Shown piece after piece: positions 56,482 through 64,000 of a stretch of 64,000 bases of DNA (position 1 is the first letter of the stretch; each line of letters begins with the position of its first letter). The notes beneath the pieces are model-generated. The model worked only from the letters and a program-made list of their open reading frames with translations, was not told where the DNA came from and did not search any database. The stretch is from NCBI GenBank assembly GCA_022457065.1, contig JAJGBQ010000003.1:1426001-1490000 (forward strand), given 5' to 3'. The DNA comes from Curvularia sp. ZM96. Lineage: Eukaryota > Ascomycota > Dothideomycetes > Pleosporales > Pleosporaceae. The position numbers and the translations under genes were made by a program.

Positions 56482-56849
56482 GCTGTTATTACCTTGGCTT
56501 TGGTCGGGAGTTTTTTCTTCTTTGGCGTCAGGGACCAAAAGTGTATATGATTGGTGTGTTGTATGATTTAACGGGATATGTGGTATATGGAAGGAGACCG
56601 TTGTTGTGGACATTGGAAAAGCTGGACTAGTTCTCCTTTGCTGTTTTTATTTTTCTTTCTCTTCTTTTTCTTCCCTTTCGGAGTAACACGCAGACGCTCA
56701 GTCCTTCGGCCAAGAACTACGTATGCTGTTGAGAAATAGATTCAATTACTACCATCTCTTTTCTCCATATTGATACAGCCAACCAAAAAGACCACATCCA
56801 TTACCTAAACATTAGACCACACTCTCCTTATCCATTACAACGCACCTCT
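56482..56849. other. Convergent spacer without supported gene
   Basis: The 368-bp spacer has T-rich tracts near 56645-56685 that fit 3' ends. No gene is seen. Confidence 0.6.
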
Positions 56850-57271
56850 CTACACCACCAACGCCGCCATCACACCCCCCAGCACTACTACCCCACCAAA
56901 CACGCCCTTCCTCGCGGCCCCACCCGTAAACTGCGCCGGCTTCCCACTCATACTGCTACTCGGCGTCATCATCGGTCCGCCCCCCGTCATCGTCATGGTC
57001 ACATCGCCCGATACACTGACAATCATCGGCTTCGTTTCGTTGCCCGCGGCACAGGAAGGTACGGCGACGGCAGACCGTGTTACCATGACGTTTGCGGGCG
57101 CGGCGCTGGGGCAGCCGGGGTGGATGGTGAGTGTTGACATGGGCATGGAGGTACTGGGAGTGGGTTAGTAAGGGCGAAGGAAGGGGGGACGAAGGACGGG
57201 GGGACGTACTCTGTGGCGAGTGTGCTTGCTGCGAGGGTGAAGAGGGTGAGGAATGAGGTGCTTGGTCTCAT
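56850..57271 (-). CDS. Small secreted, probably GPI-anchored protein
   Basis: Two exons, 57271-57210 and 57153-56850 (56-bp intron, donor GTACGT, acceptor CAG), encode 121 residues. The signal peptide covers residues 1-19 (MRPSTSFLTLFTLAASTLA). Two cysteines follow (HPGCPSAAP and VPSCAAGN), then a Met/Thr/Gly-rich stretch (VTMTMTGGGPMMTPSSSMSG) and a C-terminal hydrophobic tail (GVFGGVVVLGGVMAALVV) typical of a GPI signal. The layout is common among small ascomycete cell-wall proteins. I do not recognise a family. Confidence 0.72.
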
Positions 57272-59012
57272 GTTTGCGGTCGTTTGTTGTTTAGATTGTG
57301 TGTGGTGGGAGTTTAAGAGTAGCGAAGGAGAGATGGATGGGTGGTTTTCGTTGTGAAAGAAGGGAGTGGGAAATGGGTATGCTTCCGTATTTCTGTTGAT
57401 CCGAAAAGTGTACTTCTAGCTGGAATGAAATGAACAAGCCTCAATTCGAACAAGTCATGGCAACAAGGAGACTTTACTCATTTTCTTCCCCGTGGTCTAC
57501 TTTTTCTTGACTTTCTCCGCACCATCTTTACACGCTTTCTTCTCGCCTCGGATAATTTGTATTCCATACTGCTTGCTAGCCTCCAACGCGCCTAGTGCAC
57601 AGATCTAGCGCTCCCACAAAGAGACACTATCGGGCGGTGCCTGGGCTCAGAAACCCTAAACGTCTTCTCTCGGAGATAGGACTGCCGGGAGACTAACAAG
57701 TCACGGTTGAGGAGGGGATCATAGCTTTGGACGTTCTTCGTCTTTCCTGGCATACAGACGCGGGGTAGCGGTGCGGGTACAGTGCACTGATGATCAAGGT
57801 GGAGTTGGGGCGGGAAGTGTAGACTAAGGCTGTGCTAAATCACGTAATTTGGGGGTTTCGGAGTCGAGGGTTCCCGATGGGGCGGACTTGTGGTGTCAAA
57901 GGCTATTGAACTTGGAGACGGGAGGTGGATTGTTCTGACTACTCGATTAGGTTCAGGTTAGGCGTTTCTTTCCCGCTCTGGTGTGTTCTTGGTGAGTATT
58001 CGTACTGGATGTCTGGAACACTTCACACAAGACTTGTAAACTAGATGTCTTCAACTGGCTCGATGAAAAATATTTTGCGAGAGCGATGGGTAGCTACTTT
58101 TCACCAACTTTTTGATGGCTCATTGTGTTATAACATTGCGCCCACCAACTACGAATGTATCATAAAGCAATATGATGAGGTGCAATTCACTGCTTACAAC
58201 ACCTACGTCATAACCCCTGTTCTAGCTCCCCTACGACACTAAAAGCCCTAACAAAGTCCAACTTCTTCTTCTTCCGCCCCAACGTTCCGCGGAAACCAGT
58301 TCTTGAAACGACACGGCTGCTTGTTCCCGCGCCACATAAACCTTCCAAACAAATCCAGAATCCAAACAAAAACATCCTCGGTCTTTCTTCCCGCAATTTA
58401 CTCTTCCTCAGGCTAGTTAGCTCAAAGGTAAAAGAGATCGTGCTGTGTTTGTCTGTAGGGTGTCGAGCCTTACCCGGTTTACCTAGCGTTGGTTCGCTCG
58501 GAAGGTCAGCATCCGTGGTACACTACACTACAGCACGTCCAACTGTCCAACCCGCAACGTGCGGGGAGCTTTTTTTCCGCACTAAGATCTAAACTGCCGG
58601 TAGCCTTAGACCCCTGATCTGGAATTTGAGTTGCCTTCCCATTGCCTATTCGGGCGTATATGTATCTTTTGCGGTATGGATCTGTAGTGGGAAATTCCGA
58701 AGACGGGAAGAAGGCGCGCTAGCAACTGGCGTCGGATGGGGTCGACTCCGTTCTAACATTTGATCTGTCGTAGAGTTGGGCGGAGTAAGACCAACTGCGC
58801 GATTCGAGGGGAGATGATGATGTGAGGAAAGGGGAATGCATGGGTAATAGAGTCTTGGAGACGAAGAATGTGGTTATAAGGCAGAGTGCTGCCTTTGATA
58901 AAAAAAGGCATCAAGTCATCAACTTCATCACTTGAACACTAATCCCCAGAACACTACTGTATCTCTTAATACTCCTATCTAATTACTCCGCAATCCTCTT
59001 TTTCATCTCAAA
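57272..59012. other. Spacer with promoter of the ferritin-like gene
   Basis: This 1.7-kb region is between two outward-reading starts. It contains two AGGGG stress elements and a TATAAG box in the last 210 bp (listed separately). A tRNA-like A-box sequence near 58412 was examined and not accepted. Confidence 0.5.
58807..58834 (+). promoter_or_regulatory. Two AGGGG stress-response-type elements
   Basis: AGGGG occurs at 58807-58811 and 58830-58834, about 205 and 180 bp before the ferritin-like start, with TATAAG near 58875. AGGGG is the core of the Msn2/4-type STRE. Rds1 of fission yeast is stress- and nutrient-regulated, so this is consistent but weak. Confidence 0.35.
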
Positions 59013-59918
59013 ATGAAGTCCACACTCTTCTCCGCCGCCGCTCTGGCAGCCCTCACCACGGCCTCGCCCATCACCAAGCGCAGCGATGGCCCCACGGATG
59101 CCGAGATCCTTAACTACGCTCTTACGCTCGAACACCTCGAAAACACCTTCTACGCCGAGGCCCTATCGAAATTCTCCGTCGACGACTTCATCGCCGCAAA
59201 CGTTTCCGCTGAAACCTACAACCGCATCAAGACCATCGGCGCCGACGAAGCCGCCCACGTCAAGTTCCTGACGGGCGGACTCACAGCCGCAGGCGCAAAG
59301 CCCGTCGAGGCATGCACCTACGACTTTGGCTACAAGGACGTAGCCTCCTTCCTAGCCACTGCCTCTGTACTCGAAGGCGTCGGTGTCTCCGCGTACCTCG
59401 GCGCCGCCGCCGACATCATGTCGAAGACGTACCTAACCGCCGCGGGCTCCATTCTCACCGTCGAAGCGCGGCACTCGGCGTACATCAGGAACAGCATCGG
59501 GTCCTCGCCTTTCCCCGCGCCCTTTGACAACCCGCTCAGCTACAACGCCGTCTACACGCTCGCGGCTCAGTTTATCAAGTCGTGTCCTGAGACCAATGCC
59601 CCGCTGCCTGTCAAGGCGTTCCCTGTTCTCGCTGCTGCGCCGATGGAGGGAAAGAAGATGATTCAGTCGGGCGATAAGATTATGGTGAGTACGCCAAAGT
59701 ACCACATCGAGGGTCAGGTGTATGCGGCGTTTATCACCGTGACGGGCCCCGTGTTTGTGGACGTGAAGGCTGTGGAGGGTGGCTTTGAGGTTATGGTGCC
59801 CAAGGAGGGTGTCACGGGACAGAGCTATCTTGTTCTGACGAGCTGCAATACCGCAGCCACGGATGATACGATTGTGGCTGGTCCGGCGGTTGTGGAGGTT
59901 GAGGCCATGATGCACTAG
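59013..59918 (+). CDS. Secreted ferritin-like protein (Rds1-type)
   Basis: The single exon encodes 301 residues. A signal peptide (about 1-18, ending TTASP, with a following KR processing site) leads to a four-helix ferritin-like domain. Metal-ligand positions are visible: [15 protein letters not shown] (two Glu), [12 protein letters not shown] (Glu and His), [15 protein letters not shown] (Glu) and [13 protein letters not shown] (Glu and His), the pattern of a di-metal site. The last 90 residues form a beta-rich extension ([20 protein letters not shown]). The family is named for fission yeast Rds1, a stress-responsive protein of unknown activity. An intact ligand set suggests it binds metal, perhaps in oxidative defence, but no enzyme activity can be assigned. 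Confidence 0.88.
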   Translation: MKSTLFSAAALAALTTASPITKRSDGPTDAEILNYALTLEHLENTFYAEALSKFSVDDFIAANVSAETYNRIKTIGADEAAHVKFLTGGLTAAGAKPVEACTYDFGYKDVASFLATASVLEGVGVSAYLGAAADIMSKTYLTAAGSILTVEARHSAYIRNSIGSSPFPAPFDNPLSYNAVYTLAAQFIKSCPETNAPLPVKAFPVLAAAPMEGKKMIQSGDKIMVSTPKYHIEGQVYAAFITVTGPVFVDVKAVEGGFEVMVPKEGVTGQSYLVLTSCNTAATDDTIVAGPAVVEVEAMMH

Positions 59919-61424
59919 GTGCGCTGTGCTAGAAAAGAAGTCGGGGATATGTATTATACACATTTAAATCGTAATGTCTGTTGTATACGTCAGGTTTATC
60001 ATCTGTGCCTATCGTGATTTTAACAGTATCCTGTTTAACCTCGAGCTTTGCAATGTCGTTGACAGGGTAGTGGTTACCTTGCAACTTGCCCACTAACTTC
60101 AAGCCTGACAACCAATCCATCTCCCCACTCCCCCTTCCGATACTACCTTGCAATCCCCCCACGCACCCTGCATACGCCCACGCCTCGAGTACGTACGCCT
60201 CCCCAACGCCACCCAAAAAGTAAGAAGAAAGTGACACATGCACAGCACGACACGAACACCGCGTACCCTGCATAAGCGCCGCGCATCGGCATCGGCATGC
60301 CGTACGTCAGTTGCGCAGTTGTACGCGGGTGTCGTGTCGTGTCGCGCAGCAGCAAAGGCAAGAGGAGCAGGACAGGGAACAGGGGATATGGTGTTAAGGA
60401 GGCTTGTTACACCCGACAGTCGCACGTGTTTCGCATATATGTGTAGATATATACGCAAAAATTGGATAGATGCAGAAGTAGGATGGCAAAGTCTGCAGGT
60501 CGTTTCCGGAAAGGAAGGGAGATGTGCAGGGAGTGGAAATTACATGGTTCGATGATAGGCAATGTTTACCTAGGTGAGAAAAGAGAGAGGTATCCACGCG
60601 TTCGCTACATGCTTTTCTTCCTATGTTCACGTCCCTGCATGTAAGGGAAGAAATAAAAAGGAACAAGGAAATGAAGATGAAGAAGATCATTCAGTTCAAG
60701 TCTACACTATCGTTCGTATCGTATCTAGCTAGCAATTATTAACCCGAATTTCGTTCACTCCCGAGAAACACCAAAAAAAGAGCCATGCCAGCCAGCCGGA
60801 TTGAATTGTTTCCCCCAGAACTTCGTATGTGCGTATATATACAAGACAGACTTTGATATCTTCCCCCTGCCCTTCCCCTTGCCCAACTCGCAGCAGACCC
60901 TCCCCCCCACTTTCCGTCCTACACTAATATCCGGCTGCCATGCTCCGATACATTATTTCCCTGTAGCACCAATGACAAAAAGGAAAACTCCTTACCTATC
61001 AATCCGCCAGCGAAACAACTAAACAAGGGGGGATGTTCCCTAACATGTTCGCCGCATGAGGGAGCAGCCAAAACTGAGCAAGATAACCGCGCGGATCGGG
61101 AATCAAAACAAAAAGAAAAAAACAACAACCAGACGAGATAAGCACCATGATGTGCCTCCTCAGTCCCCAAATATACGTTCCCGGATATACAAAGCCCTCC
61201 ATTTTCCGCAGGCCAGAGGGGTTCATACACTGCCGCGTCTTCGGGAAAAAGACAAAGAAACTTCCTTATGCTGCAAATGTGATAATGCCGGAGATCCGAT
61301 GGAGCAAAAGCTTCCCCACGGCAGGATGAAAACAGAAAAAAAAAACGCCAACCAACGCCATGCCGTCATGCAATAACTCTTGTTGAGAAGAAATGGTGGA
61401 TATGATGCGCTCGTTTCGTTTCGT
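59919..61424. other. Convergent spacer without supported gene
   Basis: The 1.5-kb spacer lies between the ferritin-like and GH17 genes. Short frames on both strands have no recognisable domain. The GH17 transcript may have a long 3' region. Confidence 0.5.
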
Positions 61425-63418
61425 CTAGTTTTGGTACGATTTGGGTAACGACTGGCCGCCGCAATCTGGGATTTTGAGTCCGGGTTTGAGGTTGCGGTTG
61501 ACGTCCATGAGACCCCACTTGTCTTCCCACTCTTTGCCCTTTTCGTTGTATTTGATCTTCCATGGCTCGTCAAATGCCGAGAACCTAAATGATGGTTAGC
61601 TTTTTAGTCGCAGTCTGATGTTTCTCAAGGCAAAACCCACCAAAAGTACTCAGTACCGTTCTTCAGACTAGGACATATCCAGTCCTCCATGAACTGGTTC
61701 ATTTCATCAATACCGGCGACGGATCCTCCGGTGCAGGTGTCAGCACCACCACAGTCGGTACCGCCTCCAGACGGCCAGCCGACTTCAGCAATGATCTGGT
61801 GAATGCTGTTTGAACTTGCGGTAAGCGCTACATCGTGAGATTGCCAGAAATCCCATGTCCATCCAGCTGCCTTCTTGACATCGACACCAGCGAAAAAGGG
61901 ATGGACATTGGACATGACAATGTCGACCTTGGTAGCCATGTCTGCGGTCCAGTTGTCGCCAAGATCTGCCATGGCGACAGGAAGCTGGCAGCTGTGGTCG
62001 GAGATGTTCTTGCGGAAGTCGGAGATGTGGTTGAGCAGCTCCGTCTGGGTCAGGTCTTTTCGGAAAAGCACCTCGTTGCCGACAATGATGCCCTTGAAAT
62101 AGTCGCAGCCGTACTGGTCGAGAATGTCCCAGGTCTGGGAGATTTGGCGCGAGGTGGTGGTGTCGTTGCTGTCGAGCCAGACTCCCAGCCAGATCTTCAT
62201 GGTGTCCTTGAGTTCGAGGCGCTCAATGGCGTGAATAAGCATCTGGGTCTGGTTGCAGTCGGTACCGTACAGGCGCACGGAGTCGGTCAACTGCGACATG
62301 ACGGCCAAGTCACGGGTGATGTTGTTTTGCGACGGTGGCACGTGGATACAGTCTGGGTACTGCGTGTTGAGCGGAGTGTAGTCCATGCCGGGGAAGACCT
62401 TGTGCAGATTAGGGTTGTTCATCAGCTCCTTGATCTCGTCCGAGTTCTTGCCGAGATCGTCCTTGTTGTCTTTTGCAACTTCGTTTGCGGCTTGTTGAGC
62501 CTTTTCTGCAGCACCGGAACCACCGCCCTTGCCAATGGTGGCACCCAGTACACCACCGAGAATCGCACCCATCATGATGATTGCAATGATTACAATGGCT
62601 ATCCACATTCGTCTCTTGCGCTTCTTCAAGTCGTCCTCGGCCTTCCAACTTGCAACCTTTTCTGGTACGAGCTCTCCACTTCCGTTGACCATCGGAACCG
62701 CGTCATACTTGCTGCCGTCGCGAGTTGCAGCATAGGCACCAGCGCCTGCGCCTGCACCCGCTGCGCCATTGTTTATTGATGATCCAGGAGATCCATTGCG
62801 ACTGCTGGTGTCGCGAGAACCGCCGAATGGGACAAATGACCGTCGCTTGTTCTGAGTGGCGGCTTCGTTGGGACCCATTCCCCAGTCGTCGTCGTTGTCG
62901 ACCTCGTACGGGTTAATCTGGCCCATCTGCGGGGCAAGGTTCTGTGCGGATGACGAGTAGCGGGTGTAGGGCGTGTCGGAGTAGGCGTGGCCGCTGTGCA
63001 GGGAGCTGTCGCTTGAGTACATGCCAGGCGCGAGAGCGGCGCCGGAACCGTTCGAACGTGACGAATGCATGGGGCGCGGCACTGTTGGCGAGTCGTAGGC
63101 GTTGTGGTCATTGAAAGGCGAGTTGGACGAGACTGGCGATACTGGCGAGAGATGTGCGGGAACTCCCAGCGGGCGTGCCGAAGCAGCAGGACCGGCCATG
63201 TTGTCTGGACCGGTGGCTAGGCCAGGCATCGAGTAGTCCGAGTAGTTATTTGGGTCAGGATACTGGTGCTGCGTGTTCATGTGTTGGTACTGGGAGTCGG
63301 GGTGCATGCCAACCGGCGTGCGATGGACGGGTGGAGGGGGCGGCGTGTCGTCAGAGGGGGCAGCGTCGGAGTATTGACCTTGGGCGAGGGGCCAGGATTG
63401 TTGTTGATGGTATGCCAT
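61425..63418 (-). CDS. btgC: Membrane-anchored GH17 glucan endo-1,3-beta-glucosidase (BtgC type)
   Basis: The enzyme acts on beta-1,3-glucan of the cell wall during growth and remodelling. Exons 63418-61641 and 61584-61425 (56-bp intron, donor GTGGGT) encode 645 residues. A long Ser/Pro/Asn-rich cytosolic N-terminus (about 1-265) precedes a Lys/Arg-rich stop and one membrane span near residues 271-293 ([19 protein letters not shown]), making a type II membrane protein. The extracellular GH17 domain has the acid/base Glu in IVGNEVLF (near 449) and the nucleophile Glu in [10 protein letters not shown] (near 545), and ends [20 protein letters not shown]. Six N-glycosylation sequons lie outside. 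The architecture is that of Aspergillus BtgC. The donor was chosen because it restores [11 protein letters not shown]. Confidence 0.93.
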
Positions 63419-64000
63419 TTTGGGCGATGAAACGAGCTTTTTCCTACAGACGTTGCAGCAGGAAGCGAAGACGTCAGGCGCGGCTGCGCACCGCTCTGCG
63501 GATCACTCGCAGACTATTGCTGAGGCGTGGACCGTGGGCTGGTTGGCGGACACGGGCCAGGGCGATTGGCGCAGTGGGATGGTGTAGCACGGCAGCGCAA
63601 AAGAAAGTAGGGCAGGGCGCGTCGCAGGATGGGCGAGGGTTGAGGTGCAGGGAGGACAGCAGTGGAGGAGGGCAGAGTGAGTAGAGTAGGCGGGTGGATG
63701 GACAGGACAGGACAGGATGCAGGCAGGCCAGATGCGTTAGCCGGGTAAGACGGGCTGGTACGACGGAGGCTGACGGGGCGCGACTGCTGTGCCCGCCGAC
63801 GCTAGCAGGCTACAATTCACCCAGGAAACGCGTGCGCCAACGCTCGAAGGAGCCGCTGGCGAACCCACTGGTGACGTCGGCCAACCCAGCCTCCCAACAG
63901 GTTTTGGCCCACGACGACTCCATACAGCCTGGCTGCACGCACGCCCACCGCACGAGAGAACCAAAGCAGACGTGTCGTCGCTTGGCCTCGTCGTCTGCTG
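63419..64000. other. Promoter side of the GH17 gene
   Basis: This GC-rich region lies upstream of the GH17 start and ends at the window edge. It is probably the 5' leader and promoter. No supported ORF is seen. Confidence 0.5.

Noticed and set aside
58405..58490. tRNA-like sequence with an A-box-like TTAGCTCAAAGGTA and a B-box-like GGTGTCGAGCC
   Set aside because: The anticodon stem does not pair, the T-loop has the wrong length and the acceptor ends match poorly. At best a worn tRNA relic.

Overview
The window is nuclear DNA of a filamentous ascomycete. It has compact protein-coding genes on both strands, many short introns (about 45-95 bp, GT-AG with one probable GC-AG), short intergenic spacers, and a gene set typical of Pezizomycotina: a HET-domain protein, an Ayg1-type hydrolase, a TmpA-type membrane flavoprotein, a BtgC-type GH17 enzyme and an Ace2/Swi5 zinc-finger factor. 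The overall look suggests Dothideomycetes, perhaps Pleosporales, but that is inference. I see no rRNA operon, no convincing tRNA, no intact transposon and no CRISPR array.

Left part (1-15 kb): the 3' part of a DUF1917 gene; a gene-poor stretch with a short motif present three times; allantoinase with AreA-type GATA sites upstream; an ER-Golgi L-type lectin divergent from prohibitin-2; the ubiquitin-eS31 fusion gene divergent from an Ace2/Swi5-type transcription factor; and an atypical kinase-like protein with a CRE site upstream. Middle-left (15-29 kb): a processive family 2 glycosyltransferase, a GPI-type surface protein, a seven-helix DUF7703-type membrane protein and a secreted SMP-30/lactonase-like protein, separated by long spacers that carry a recurrent TACGRAGTA motif.

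Middle-right (29-46 kb): a Wee1-type cell-cycle kinase with a long upstream leader; cytosolic lysyl-tRNA synthetase with a Gcn4/CpcA site; a secreted GH3 beta-glucosidase with CreA- and XlnR-like sites; and a HET-domain protein divergent from an Ayg1-like hydrolase. Right part (46-64 kb): a 1481-residue disordered protein with repeated (S/T)MR motifs, an epoxide hydrolase, a TmpA-like flavoprotein, a small GPI-type protein, a secreted Rds1-like ferritin-fold protein and a membrane-anchored GH17 glucanase.

Most genes are housekeeping or cell-surface/secretion genes and do not form a biosynthetic cluster. Links between neighbours are limited to shared divergent promoters. Exon borders were derived by hand from reading frame, splice signals and family resemblance; none was checked against transcripts or databases.
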